DNA of 64,000 bases from positions 80,094,748 to 80,158,747 of the forward strand of contig CM056742.1 in assembly GCA_029851415.1 (NCBI GenBank), read 5' to 3'. The notes below the pieces were generated by a model. The model worked only from the letters and a program-made list of their open reading frames with translations, ran no database searches and was not told the origin of the DNA. The position numbers and the translations under genes are program-made. Positions 33,290 to 45,399 of this stretch are shown here, one piece after another; the first letter of the stretch is position 1; the number at the start of each line of letters is the position of its first letter. This DNA is from Eretmocerus hayati. Its lineage: Eukaryota; Arthropoda; Insecta; Hymenoptera; Aphelinidae.

Positions 33290-35416
33290 ACTATGGCAAG
33301 AGGTCGTAAAGTCCCAAACCAAACTTCTAATACTATGGACATGAATTTAGAACCCAACAGGGATAATCAGATCCCTAAAGGACAGCAAGGTGCTATGAGG
33401 GGAGGAACAGCTCAAAATAACATTGAGATTGGAAATAATCGACGAACTAGAACTGGAATGCCTAGGGAAGATGCAGGAAGGCCATTCAAGAGCTCGCGAT
33501 ACCTTTTTTGCGCGTATGGCAGCCGATATCGGATTGGAGCAGGTAGGAGAAGAATACACGCAGGAATCCGCGATCCACGACCTGAGCCGCATTTTCGCAT
33601 CCGAACCGGAGTATTTTTCGGGGAATGGAATGACTCTATTGGAAAGTATGAGAGATCATCTTGAAAATTCGCAGATAGCGACCGGGGCGCGATCAAAACC
33701 AAAGAATTGTTCCTCGTTTCCCAGGAACGAGGAACAATTCTTCAATGAGAATTATCCGGATTTCGGAGACTTGCGCGTCAACGCGGAATCTTCACGTTTA
33801 GACCAACCACCTGGGTCACCAGTTCGAGCCACTCGAATCACTGAACACTTTACTGACAACTGGACCGATCCCTCAAATCCGGAAAACGAATATGTGATGG
33901 CTGGAACAGATCCGTGATCTCTCATTAATGTCAATAGTGAGAAGTTCCACCCTCGGGCTGCGAATGGAAACGTTTGAGTAGGTCGTTCTTCAGATAACCA
34001 GAGTTTCTGCCGCCGACTGAATAGTGAAGACGCAGTACTCGCTAGCCACTCGGTTCATCGGACCTGCAATGGACTTGACACCGAGCTGAGTGAAAATTGG
34101 TTCGATATCAAAGGAGAGAACAGAATCCGAAAAGCCCCCGACTCGTTTGTATGGATGCTGGATTCGCGAATCACTCAGATCGTCAGATACCTATCAATCT
34201 CGACACTGAGTTGAACGACAATAGAACGATCTCTCATATGAAGAAGAATTGTGACCAGCCAAACTATCGCGTTGACAATGAGAAGCCACGCGATGCGCGC
34301 GGATATTCGCCGATGGGATACCGATCCGATCGTCGATTTCGCGGACATATACGTCGTGCTAATCGGAAGAATTTTGGAGATTTCGAAAAACCAAATCGTC
34401 TGCCATGATCAAGACGTGACCGTTTTCTGAATGAAATGGAATACGAGGACGACATCTCCTCGCATTTCATTTCAAAGACAAGTACGAAGGTCAGACGCTC
34501 AACTCCAAGAGATCCGGAAAATCGAGCTCTCGTTGATAGACGTGGTACATCGAAATCCAAACTCACCCTGAATCAAGCTCTTAATAATATCATGCCATAC
34601 GACGGAAATCCCGACATATTAGCATTTTTCTGTCAATCAGTGAGATACATTATAGACGGATATGGCCCAGACGCGGAGCTGTGGATACTGGCAACTTTAT
34701 TTCGTAAACTCCAAGGCAGAGCTGCCGAAGGTTACACTGCACGTTTGATAGGATATACATCGATCGAAGAATGGTTATCGGATCCGACTACCCAATATAG
34801 TGGAGTTGGCGGAGCGGATAGAGTTTCGGCAGAGTTGGAATCAGTACACCAAAGAGAGCATGAAGTTGCCGGAGACTATGGACTGCGTGTCCAAACGCTG
34901 CTTACTCGTTTGCTCATTGTTTACGACTCGGATCGAAACCTCAAGAATTGGGAGTGAGGTACGTATGAAAACAACGCAGATAATGAGGCATAACAACAAT
35001 TCATCTTTGGTCTTTTGGGAGCATTGGAACACCAGGTTAGATCGACAAGCCCTAAGACTTTACGTGAAGCCACTTCAGGAGCAGTAAATTTGGAGGACAG
35101 AACGAGCGTCCGCTCCGTATCTCCAAACATCAGTAGTCCTGAAATGAACGGAGATGGAATGATGGCACTCGTGAATACACTGGTTGAACGGAGAATGAGA
35201 AAAATTGCAAAAAATACATCTTCACCAATCGAATCGGTAACGGTAAATCGAGCCATAGCGTCCGACAAATGTAGATACTGCCATGTCAAAGGACATTCCG
35301 AATGGGATTGCCCAAAAAAAGAGGCTAAAGTTTGTCGACATCGCCAAAGACAAGGCCATGATTTGAACACATGCAAATTTCTAAACCGAAGCGATCGTCA
35401 TTGGAAAAGTCCCTGA
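33290..35416 (+). pseudogene. Gypsy Gag with CCHC zinc knuckle, frameshifted
   Basis: Gag-like coding sequence spread over several frames. The first part (from about 33293, MARGRKVPNQ...) shifts frame near 33480 into the 33423-33917 frame (LGKMQEGHSRARDTFFAR...). A capsid-like core lies at 34436-34957: LNQALNNIMPYDGNPDILAF, then LATLFRKLQGRAAEG and a long helix-rich tail, as in gypsy Gag. Another frame at 35015-35416 carries the nucleocapsid knuckle at 35270-35311, C-x2-C-x4-H-x4-C (CRYCHVKGHSEWDC), and a second, degenerate one. Gag would coat and package element RNA. At least four frame breaks make it non-functional. Boundaries between frames are approximate. Confidence 0.72.
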
Positions 35417-35444
35417 AAGCCAGTCGCAGCAACGTGATAGAAGT

Positions 35445-35773
35445 ATGAACCGATGCGACAATCGCTCAAGTACGCCAGCTGACAACATGTCGTTAGCGTC
35501 TTCTGGATATAACAGCGCAAGGCATGATGATGCGAATGCTAGTGGTGGGCGTCGGAGTGATCGCCGGGATGACCGGTTCAATCAAAAGTATCACTCGATT
35601 CATTCAAATCCCGCTGGAAACTATCAAACTCATGATGGAAAAAACCATAATGATCGCAATGGGAATTTGAACATTTACAATAACAGGGATACAAATCGGA
35701 ATTCTTACAACCAATATCGTAACACGCACGAGAATGTGAGTCGAAATAGGAACTCCTATAATAACAGTATGTA
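35445..35773 (+). pseudogene. Asn/Arg-rich tail of gypsy Gag
   Basis: An open frame directly after the zinc knuckle, rich in Asn, Arg and Tyr (for example NRDTNRNSYNQYRNTHENVS). The theme continues after the two palindromes, at about 36905-36960 and 40412-40560 (RRYPDRRSNFNGNG), so both palindromes were inserted into, or bound, this low-complexity Gag tail. Asn-rich segments of this kind may bind RNA or drive assembly, but here it is only composition. Confidence 0.5.
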
Positions 35774-36844
35774 CACTGTCAAAAGTCCCGGCGTCTATCA
35801 CACTGCTGAGCAGTGGAAAAAAGGGGACCTCCGCTGAGCAATGGAAATATACAGCACCGGCTGATGTGGAATGACGAGCGGGACTGTCGATCCACGGGCC
35901 TATTTTCAATCCGCGGCTGGCACTTATATCGACTGTGCTCAACCGATGAAACCTGTTGGTTATTTCAAAATTTTATTCTCGCGCGAGTATGCATTTCATA
36001 CATTTGGGAGCTACTGAACAAATCGAAAATAACGTATAGACCGCATGAAGAATAGAAAAAATTTGATCGAAACATTTGGTTTGTTCCGATCGTGCCACGA
36101 ACTCACAATTCTTCGATCACGGGTCGGATGTCTTCCCCTGGGGCCAGCGAGAAAAGTTACATGAGATGATACAAACGGCTCACTTGAAGTTTGGATATGA
36201 AATATAGCATGTTTGCCTTTTCAACATTTTTTGTCGAGAGCGGAATTGTAAACAACGAGGTAAACAAGTTGAAACACGAACGGTAACCATGCGGTCGAGA
36301 CAATCAACGTCGCGAGAGATAAACATCGTACAGTATACATATATATTCTTCCGGCTTTGATCTACCAGCAAATTTCGCTCTAGACAAAAAAAAACAAAAC
36401 GGTGAACATGCTATATTTCATATCCAAACCTCAAGTAAGCCATTTGTGTCATCACATGTAACTTTCCTCGCTGGCCCCAGGGAAAGATGTCCGATCCGTG
36501 ATCGAAAGATTGTGAGTTCGTGGCACGATCGGAACAAACCAAATGTTTCGATCAAATTTTTTCTATTTTTCATGCGGTCCATACGTTATTTTCGATTTGT
36601 TCAGTAGCTCCCAAATGTATGAAATGCATACTCGCGCGAGAAAAAAATTTTGAAATTACCAACAGGTTTCATCGGTTGAGCACAGTCGATATAACCGCCA
36701 GCCGCGGATTGTAGATAGGCGCGTGAATTGACAGTCCCGCTCGTCATTCCACATCGGCCGGCGCTGTATATTTGCATTGCTCAGCGAGGATCCCCTTTTT
36801 CAACTGCTGAGCAGAGTGATATGACGCCAGGATTTTTTACAGTG
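35774..36844. mobile_element. Palindromic element 7, CACTGT termini, TA flanks
   Basis: Ends read CACTGTCAAAAGTCC on the left and GGATTTTTTACAGTG on the right, each next to TA (35772-35773, 36845-36846). The two halves are reverse complements around a centre near 36310 with few differences. 1,071 bp, no gene. It interrupts the Asn-rich Gag tail of the gypsy element. TA flanks suggest a Tc1/mariner-like mechanism, but a two-base match is weak evidence. Confidence 0.75.
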
Positions 36845-37435
36845 TACTGTAATCAGAATTTTGAACGAAATGACAACTGAAATGATGAAAGTATCCTCCA
36901 GGCTATAACAACAATCACAGAGTCAATCGGCATTATCATCCCAGAAACTACAACCGTCGCACACAGTCTTATGAAACCCGATTTGCGCCACAATTATTCT
37001 CACCCTGGAAACAAGCGGTATCGGAAACATTCAAGAAGTGGAGTTGAAGGTTTTTGCACGTAGATTAGGAATTTTTATCCCAATTGAAGCCTCCAAGACT
37101 CATACGCTGCCGGCTAGCAGAATCGCGCGAAAGACGTGAAAAAATGCAGTTTTAGTGGTTTAAGTCGATAGGGACGCATTCTACACGAATTTTTATGAGA
37201 ACAAAAGGTGTTGCATTTCTTGATACAAATCGGATTTGACCAGTTTTTTGGATAACATAATTTCTGGGTGTTATTGCCGTTTGAGAGGACTCTTAATGGA
37301 TATTTTGGAATCTGGACTACGGCAATCGGAAGAACAGAACGTTTTACGTCGGATTATGTACTTTGAGAATTTGGAAAAACATTTTTGGAGGTAATCTAGG
37401 GAGTGAAAATAGAGGGAAACGGGTAATTCGTGAAT

Positions 37436-37810
37436 TCTCGAGGTGTAATTGCGAATGTGCCATCTGGATCGCAGTGGGGTTAGCTTCCTCCATCATCAAC
37501 CAACTATTTGCCGTGTTCCAGAAGTGCGTAGATACACCTTCTGGACTCTGAGACCGGTCATAGCGAGTCTTGAGGTCAGAGGCCATGCAAAGCCCTGTGA
37601 ATCTGATACAAATCATGAAATCTCGAGGTGTAGTCACGAATGTGCGACCTCGTTTATAATGGGGATACCTTTCTACATCATAACCAACTATTTGCCGTGT
37701 TCCAGAAGTGCGTAGATACACTTGCTGGACTCTGAGAGTTTTGGGGCCAGAGTCAATGTACAGCCCGGCAAATCCGATGAAAAGCATGAATTCATTTTTG
37801 GGACTTTCTA
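37436..37810. repeat. Two tandem ~185-base units, left arm of palindrome 8
   Basis: Units start at 37436 and 37621 (tctcgaggtgta-t). Shared content: ccaactatttgccgtgttcc, agaagtgcgtagatacac, tggactctgag. The right arm carries three inverted units. Confidence 0.7.
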
Positions 37811-39364
37811 TCCGTAGCACTCACTAAAACAAAATTCCACACACTTGTCCCTTCTCCTATTTCTTCAATGTAGAATGAAGAATGTGGGAGTGGATCGAGG
37901 AATTCTTGATGCCTAATGAGTTTGATTATAATCGAATCGACCGACCCAATCCTCGAATTAAGAATGAAAAAAAAACGTTGGTGCTCGGATGTTCATTGTG
38001 TTAAAACCGAATGGACCAATCTCCGACCTTGCTTTCACTGCAGATCACAGGGAAATCAATCGGTTCCATGGCGAAAAAGGGGACCAAGGGTGTAGGGAGA
38101 GTTCAGGGTCTTCTGTTCCCATCATTCATCACATAAAATTTCACCCCTTATTACCCGAATGGAAATACTTCCCAATTCGATGGCAGGGATCTCGCAATTT
38201 TCAGTTCGGTTCACAAAAAAGGATCACCATGGATTTTCCTCCCACATGAATATTCATTCGTTTGGCAAAATTTCAACATACAGATATTCATGATTCCATA
38301 GATTATCACAAATTTTGGATACATTCATGGTTGGTCTGAGCAACATCTGCAACATGCCCAAGTACGTAACCAACAGGTACAATTCTCAAATATTAAGGCA
38401 TTGGAAACAAGGTTCATGTGACAGACTTGGGCACCATCGAGAATCGAGACTGGAAACGGAAAATATCGACAAATTCAAACGAAAGTTATCCTATCAAAGA
38501 CACAGCCCAGTCTTGATTCACAACAGTAACGAAAAGAATTGTAGAATCTGGTACTAATTCTCCAAAAGGTAACGAGCAATTATTTTCATTCCGCCAACTT
38601 GAACACATCAAGCCCAATACTTTTGAAGAATTTGTGGGGGATTCCACAGATCTTCTGGCTATTCCTGGCTATTGCCATCCAAATCTAGACAGTGTTTTTG
38701 ATAGAATAACTTTCATTTGGACTTTCGATTTTAGTCTCGATTCTCGATGGTGCCCAAGTCTGTCACATGAATCTTTTGCCCCATGCCTTACTAGTTGAGT
38801 ATTGTACCTGTTCGTTACGTACTTGGGCATGTTGTAGATGTTGTTTGAACCAATCATAAATTTATCCAAAATTTGTGATCATCTATGGAATCATGATTAC
38901 CTGTATGTTGAAATTTTGCTAAACGAATAAATATTCATGTGGAAGGAAAATCAATGGTGATCCTCTTTTGTGAACCGCACTGAAAATTGCGAGATCCCTG
39001 CGTGTAAGTTGGGAAGTATCTTCATTCGGGTAATGAGGGGTGAAATTTGATGTGATAGACGATGGGAACAGAAGACCCTGAACTATCCCTACACCCTTGG
39101 TCCCCTTTTTCGCTGTGAAACCAACTGATTTTCCTGTGAGCTGCAGTGAAAGCAAGGTCGAAGATTGAGTCATTCGGTTTTAACACAATGAACATCCGAG
39201 CACCAACGTTTTTCATTCTTAATTCGAGGATGAGATTGGTCGATTCGATTATTATCAACCTAATTAAGCATCAAGTATTTCTTTGATCCACTCCCACATT
39301 CTTCATTTCACATGAAAGAAATTGGAGAAGGTACAAAAGTGTGGAATCTCGTTCAAGTGAGTAA

Positions 39365-39930
39365 TACGGGAAGAGAGTCTCAAGATTGAATTCATGCTTT
39401 CTTTATCGGATTTGCCGGGCTGTACACTGACTCTGGCGCCAAAACTTCCAGCAGGTGTATCTACGCACTTCTGAAACACGGCAAATAGTTGGTTATGATG
39501 TAGAAAGGTATCCCCATTATAAACGAGGTCGCACATTCGCGATTACCCCCGACATTTCATGATTTCGATCGGATTCACAGGGTTTTGCATGGACTCTGAC
39601 CCCCAGACTCGCTATAACCGGTCTCAGAGTCCAGCAGAGGTATCTACGCACTTCTCGAAGACGGCAAATAGTTGGTGGATGATGTAGAAAGGTATCCCCA
39701 TTGTGCACGAGGTGGCACATTTGCCATAACACCTCGAGATTTCATGATTTCGATCGGATTCACAGGGCTTCGCATCGACTCTGACCCCAAGGCTCCCTTC
39801 AACCGTCTCAGAGTCCAGCAGGTGTATCTACGCACTTCTGGAACAGGGCAAATAGTGGATGATGTGAAAAGGTAACCCCATTGTGATCGAGTCGGCACAT
39901 TCGCGATTACACCTCGAGAATTCACGAATT
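39365..39930. repeat. Three tandem ~180-base units, right arm of palindrome 8
   Basis: Inverted relatives of the left-arm units, with boundaries near 39547, 39731 and 39910 (acctcgaga-tt). The arm therefore has one unit more than its partner. Confidence 0.68.
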
Positions 39931-40712
39931 ACCGGATTTCCTCTGTTTTTTCCGTTTTTTCTCTATTTTCACTCCCTAGATTACCTCCAAAAATTTTTTT
40001 TCCAAATTTCCAAAGTGCATAATCCGACGTAAGATTCCCTGTTCTTTCGATTGCCGTAGTATTCCAAAATATCCATTAAAAGCCCTCCAAAACGGCAAAA
40101 AACACCTAAAATTTCGGTTCTCCGAAAAACTGGTCATATCATCCGATTTGTATGAAAGAATGAAACAACTTTTGTTCCCATAAAAATTCGTGTAAAATGC
40201 ATCCCCATCAAGTCAAACCACTAGAACTGCGTTCATTTGCGTATTTTTGCTAGCCGGCAGCGTATGAGTCTCGGAGGCTCTAATTGGGAAAAAGATTCAT
40301 AATCTACGTGCAAAATTCTACAATATCCCCTCTTGAAACTTTCCGATATCGTTTGTTTCCAGGATGAGAATAATTGTGGCGCAAATCGGGTTTCATACGA
40401 CTGTGTGCGTCGATATCCAGACAGAAGATCAAATTTCAACGGAAATGGTCAAAACGAGAGGTTTCAGAGGTCCACGAATGACTGGCAGGATTCTACCCGG
40501 AATGACTGTCAAAATCGAAGTTAGTCTAATATCGATTCGAACAATTCCAATCAGGGAATGACTATGACTATACAAATATCAGACAAGAGAACCAATCTAT
40601 GGGAACTCCAAATAATCCTTCAAACTTCGAGGATGCCCGACACCAGGCCGCGGGGTCGAGCACTATCAATTAAGTGACGGAAATACACCATAGCGGCAAG
40701 TCTCGGTTAGGC

Positions 40713-40831
40713 ATCTGGATGCAAATCATCGAAGGCACCCGGTGGTCGAACTCGAGAACGGAGTCCTCAGAAACGGTTCTCTGCGGTTCTACGCGGATAC
40801 AGGTGCGGACGTAACGCTATTGAAGGCATAA
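40713..40831 (+). pseudogene. Gypsy aspartic protease fragment
   Basis: A short frame ending in a stop at 40829 encodes NGSLRFYADTGADVTLLKA. The DTG triad (Asp codon at 40796) followed by a hydrophobic strand is the active-site motif of retroviral-type aspartic proteases, which cut Gag-Pol. The following part of the enzyme is in another frame (about 40840-40925). The next frame resumes at 40926 with the usual LDCDVHVVPNDF and GLLGWRVFEKHGG (normally DGILGRDFL) motif. Confidence 0.7.
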
Positions 40832-40925
40832 TGTATCAGTGGAGGGATAGCAATCGATGAAAATTATATCATAGTGATCCCGAGAAGGGCAGCGCTGGGG
40901 ATGCTATAGTCTGGGTCGGATTAAA

Positions 40926-42451
40926 ATGAATCTGAGTGGTTTAGACTGTGATGTGCACGTTGTGCCAAATGATTTTGCAATCAATACGAATGGTCTCCTA
41001 GGGTGGAGAGTATTCGAAAAACACGGGGGGATTATTCATGCAAAGTCAAAACATATCAGATTTGGAGATTCGGAGATACCATTTGGAGAAGGAGAAAAGT
41101 TCAAATTGCCGCCTAGAACTATACAAGTAATTTATGCTCGAGTTAAAAACGATGAAGAAGTGGGGTTCGTGGAGCTACAGGATTTTGGCCCAGGTATTTT
41201 GTTCGGGAATTTTGTTACGATCAATGATGGGGGGAATGCTTATGCAATGTGTATGGATATTAATGATGGGGAAGTCGAAATTGAGTCACCAGAAGTTACA
41301 TTAGAACCTTGCGAGACTACAGAACCAAAACGCGATATTTTCGATTCGGGAGCAGTAAAAGAAAACGAACTCGAAGAACGAGTCAATATGATGGATTTTC
41401 GTACCGAAGCAGTGAAAGATCGCGTAACTTGCATTTCTGAACTGATTGATCCCAAAACCTTAGAGGAGCTGAATATCGAAGAAATTCAGCATATTAAGAA
41501 CCTTATTAGGTTACAACCACATGTCTCCCGACTACCAGGAAAAAAATTGAATTCTACCCACCTACTTACCCACAAAATAATTACATATACTGACTTACCG
41601 GCGAAAGCATAGAAATACCAATACCCTCCAGAGATGAGGAAGGAGATGATGAAGCAAGTCAACCAATTATTGGAAGACGGAGTACTGGAACCTCCAAATT
41701 CATCATATTCAAGTCCATTATGGATAGTATTAAAGGAACCGGGCCGAATGGAGAGAAAAAATGGCGCTTGTTAGAAGATTCCCGAGAATTGAATGAGATC
41801 ACGGTGAAATATCACTACCACTCACCCAATCCAACCGATCTAATTGATCGAATAGCGGATGCGAAGTATATCACAACCGTAGATCTGAAATCGGGATATT
41901 TTCAGGTCAGATTGCACCCTGAATCGTCCCCTTTAACAGCCGTGAGAACAACCGAATTCTTGGTTCAGTTTGCCGCCCTTCCGACGGCTCAAACCAATTT
42001 AGCTCCTGTATTTCAAAGATCAATTGATCTCACTTTCGGGGGATAGATACACGATATTGTGGAATGCTATTCGGACAACCTGTCAATAGCTAGTGAATCG
42101 CTGGAAGAGCACTTCACAAAGTTTAGCAGAGTTCTGAAACGTTCTGAGGGAGCGAACGTAACAGTAAAACCAAGGCAATGTCAATTTTTACTAAAACACG
42201 CGAGTGTTTTGGGACATCTAGTGGGGAACGGTAAAATTTGCCTAGACCTCATGAAGATCGAAGCTGTCAGCAAATATACTGTTCCCACAACTACTGAGAA
42301 AGTTGGACAGTTCCTGGGGTTGCCATCAAACTATCGCAGATTCATCAAGAACTTTGCTGAAATCGCTCACCTACTCCATCTATTCTACTACTCAGAGGCG
42401 ATACGGAATTCTATTGGAAAGAAGAACGACAAGAAGCATTTGAGAAATTAA
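40926..42451 (+). pseudogene. Gypsy reverse transcriptase, broken
   Basis: Starts with the post-protease linker (40926-41612), then KYQYPPEMRKEMMKQVNQLL at 41611-41670, SPLWIV, WRLLEDSRELNE and ITTVDLKSGYFQVRLHPES (41720-42046), the palm with the first catalytic Asp. Frames change at 41610, about 41720 and 42047. The catalytic YxDD box reads ECYSDNLSIAS at about 42062-42090, so the second Asp of the pair has become Asn. The thumb/connection part follows to 42451 (VKPRQCQFLLKHASVLGHLV, YRRFIKNFAEIAHLL). Clearly gypsy-type; not functional. Confidence 0.8.
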
Positions 42452-42469
42452 GGGATGCACTGTGCTCCT

Positions 42470-42875
42470 GCCCAGTGCTCAGATCGACTGATCCACAGCT
42501 GGATCTATACACATATATATTCAGATGCTTCGAAATTTGCTATCGGCGTGTTGCTGAGTCGAAAGAAAGGCAAGAAAGAATACGTTTGAGTGTTTGCTAG
42601 TTGAGCCTTTAAACAGATCACGCTATTCTACCTTCGATCGAGAGCTCTTAGCTATAGTATTTTGCGTGCAAAGCTTCAGAAATTTCATTCACGGGAAGCA
42701 CTCCACGGTCGTCTGCAATCATCAGTCGTTGGTTTATTTGAACAAGACAAAGATGCTTGATCTTAGGTTCAGTAGGCTTGAAGCCGCGCTTCGTAATCAT
42801 TCGTTCAGTGCGATCCATAGACCTGGAAATAAGAACCAGGCCGATGCCCTGTCTAGGAATGCTCCATTGGAATGA
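42470..42875 (+). pseudogene. Gypsy RNase H
   Basis: SDASKFAIGVLLSRKK (about 42510-42560) has the first Asp of the RNase H active site. After a stop, the 42594-42875 frame continues with SRYSTFDRELLAIVFCVQSF, FIHGKHSTVVCNHQSLVYL and HRPGNKNQADALSRN. The Glu and the late Asp of the site are present. A stop near 42588 breaks the frame. Confidence 0.78.
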
Positions 42876-43710
42876 GGAGATCTAGACCTCGAACGCCTTT
42901 TAGCAGAACTGTATAGGCTAGCAGAAGAAGAAAAAGGAAAAGAAGCGGAAGAAGCAAGACATGAAAAAGCCCAACTATTGGTCGTAACGAGAGGTGAAAG
43001 TCGGAAAGCAAAGGAATTGGAAAAGCAACAACTCAACAATATCAGGGACGATTTGGAGAAAAGAAAGAGAGATATTGATTTCTCAGACGATCTATCGGAT
43101 GTTTCTTTTGAGGAAATATCCGACGAAGAATAGAGTGGCACTCGAAAGGCAGAGAAACAGATAGTAGCTGGAAAACCAATAAGTGAAGAGGGAGGACATT
43201 TTCCAGGTTGAAATATGTTGAAAGAACTCGACGACTATCCAGCAGCTGAACCGATCCTCAGTCAAGCAATGAACGATGTTGAGCAATTACCACTGGTCAC
43301 CGACAAGGCTATAAGGGGAATGGGAGCAGGGATACGCATCACAAGCAACCGAAAAAGACAAGATAATAGATAGACCTGAACCGGATGAAAATATCCCTCT
43401 TCCATTAGAAAGGAAATTGTTCCAAGGCTATACCATACATAAGAAAAAAAGTTCAGGAATTCACCAAGATCCATTGGATGCCCATGGTCCCGAAACCCCA
43501 CCGAGCCTCAACGAATCTATGGAGAGTTTCAAAAAAGCTAGGGTCGATTCAGATTCTACAGAGTACACAGGTTTGCCAAGTCAAACGAACCAACAAAATG
43601 CATCAACTTCCAGGGTAGATGGAGAAACTATTGAAAAGTCAAATTCCAATCAGTCAACTACTATTACAAGGAAAAGAACTCAGAGTCCGCTCTCATGGAA
43701 TATCGAATAG
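42876..43710 (+). pseudogene. Charged linker after RNase H
   Basis: Reads LERLLAELYRLAEEEKGKEA, then a Lys/Glu-rich coiled-coil-like stretch and LVVTRGESRKAKELEK. A VTR(S/G)-type block is usual at this point in gypsy Pol. The stop at 43131 and frame changes follow. The frame 43417-43710 is Ser/Thr-rich and disordered in appearance. Probably a normal but lengthened linker that leads into the OTU-like module. Confidence 0.5.
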
Positions 43711-44239
43711 TTTAGAGCTCAGCGGCAACCTGACTCACAAATTTTAGTTATAACACGAATCAGATACACCAAGGAGTGACGAAGACTCTAATCTAGCCGA
43801 AAGTAGTCAAGTGACAACGGAAAAGAGAATTCTCTCACAAAATAAGAATGAGCAGAACTTCGAGGATGTCGAGTACCAACCCGTCGTAAATCTCACTTGA
43901 TTAGAAATGCCCAAAACTAGCGAAAGCCAAGCGCAATGAATTGTTCAAGAAGGGCAAAAGTCACCAGCAAAGATTGAAAAGACAAACTATCCACCAGATT
44001 CCAATCGTACGTGAGCGCAATCGATGGATGATGACATTGAAATGAGAAATGAGCACCCCCATATGTCACTAATGAATGCAATGGATCGGACACCTACCCC
44101 GCCTAGTTCACCAGAATTTGCAGGGCACCAAGGTGTGGAAATAGACAAACAGTTGCCACCCAATAAAAACAAACAAAGTGCCACGGGGCAATTCTCAAAT
44201 GACAAAAGTAAATCCATGGAATTGTCTGTTAGATTCCAA

Positions 44240-44640
44240 AACTATGAAGAGCACGAAAGCTGTGCGCAACCAGATCATACGTTAGAGCGTTGCATAGAGT
44301 TATTCGGTGACGGCAATTGTTTGCTCAATGCGCTTATTATATTGCGGGACTTAGGGGCGGAACCCATCCAACTGCGACTATATTCGCTGGAAAGCTGATA
44401 TAATCAGAGCTGTAGTGGTCCACTCAATCAGTCAGAGGTCAGTATGGAGACGTGGACACACTCTACATATTTTCACGCCAGTTTCATAAAAATATCTGCG
44501 TACATCTACCGTGCAGAGATAGAATGAAATATGATTAGATCAAAGCAGGAAGCTCCAAAAAATTCATACATCTCCACCTGAGTGGTCAACATTACACACC
44601 TCTCATAGATGAAGGGCCGCAGGAATATAATAACATGATG
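44240..44640 (+). pseudogene. OTU-like cysteine protease module in gypsy Pol
   Basis: Three frames together show an OTU-family layout. The Cys box is IELFGDGNCLLNALI (Cys codon 44318-44320). After a frameshift near 44380 comes RWKADIIRAVVVHSI, then GQYGDVDTLYIFSRQF in another frame, and the His box IHLHLSGQHYTPLIDE (His codon 44590-44592). Cys and His are about 90 codons apart, normal for OTU proteases, which cleave ubiquitin chains. The pattern GDGNC...HYT-L is the family's core. A TAG at about 44536 and the frame changes make this copy inactive. The module lies between RNase H and integrase, on the same strand and within the same element. Confidence 0.68.
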
Positions 44641-44937
44641 AACGAAGCATCGCCACAAAAATATCAAGGAATCAGTATTCCCATGGTGGAACCTCCGTCG
44701 AACAAAGAAGGAAGACAAGGCAGAAATTCAGAACAAGGAATCGATCACGAAAATTATAGAGAAGGTGTTACAGCTGAGATTCCTCTGGACAAATTGCAAG
44801 AGAATATTCCAAAATCGAATACTGGGAAACCAATGGAGGGAATAGTCTCATCACAAGAGCAGCAAATGGGTTTTGAGCAAGTCAACGAGGATCCAAAACT
44901 CACTTGAGGAGAGAACTGCGCCACATGCAAGAGTACA

Positions 44938-45387
44938 ATGACGAAATACTTGGTGGCAGAAGCGCGAGGTCTCCATGGAGTACCATCTTGGATGATCGAT
45001 GAGGATGAGATAGACATTCTCTCAGGCGTGAGAACAATAAACGATCATTCATTTGCACACATGGAGCATTGGTCTTATGTGATACCTGCGGATATGAATT
45101 TGGATTCGGAGGTCCTGAACGGTGCAATAGCAAGAGGATACGTTAGTCAAGACGAGTTGGTCAGTCACGCGCGATCCATCGGAGAGATTGTAATTACTGA
45201 CCACAAAGATGAGAAAATGTTAGGAATGGTTACTAAAAATACAATCTATACAAAAACATTAGGGGCAGACATAGTTCCAACACTGGGAATCCCAAAAGGA
45301 GGAGTCATCAATGAGGAAATAGAATCACTCGGAGTAATAAGAGATTCGGTGACGCTGAATAAAAATGAATGGGGATATTCCATATAG
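44938..45387 (+). pseudogene. Gypsy pre-integrase linker
   Basis: An open 149-residue frame between the OTU-like module and integrase, for example SHARSIGEIVITDHKDEKML and TLNKNEWGYSI. Position and the end leading into the integrase N-terminus fit the linker of gypsy Pol. No catalytic motif is seen and I do not recognise a named domain. Confidence 0.4.
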
Positions 45388-45399
45388 CAGTGCAGCAAA

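Larger units (their letters stand above)
36958..40409. mobile_element. Large palindrome 8 inside the gypsy element, 3.4 kb
   Basis: Left end cgcacacagtcttatgaaac and right end gtttcatacgactgtgtgcg; centre near 38610. Matching landmarks along both arms include gcggtatcggaaac, tacgctgccggctag, gaatgtgggagtggatc, and cacttgggc-accatcgaga. Each arm holds tandem units of about 185 bases, two in the left arm and three in the right. All open frames inside (for example on the minus strand at 37344-37820) follow from these repeats and are not genes. No clean target duplication was identified. Confidence 0.78.

Noticed and set aside
33347..33702. Minus-strand frames overlapping Gag
   Set aside because: Shadows of the plus-strand gypsy Gag coding sequence.
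37344..37820. A 158-residue minus-strand frame
   Set aside because: It arises from the in-frame tandem units of palindrome 8 and has no protein-like features.
44938..45387. A separate accessory gene in the gypsy element
   Set aside because: Position and the transition into the integrase finger fit an ordinary Pol linker.
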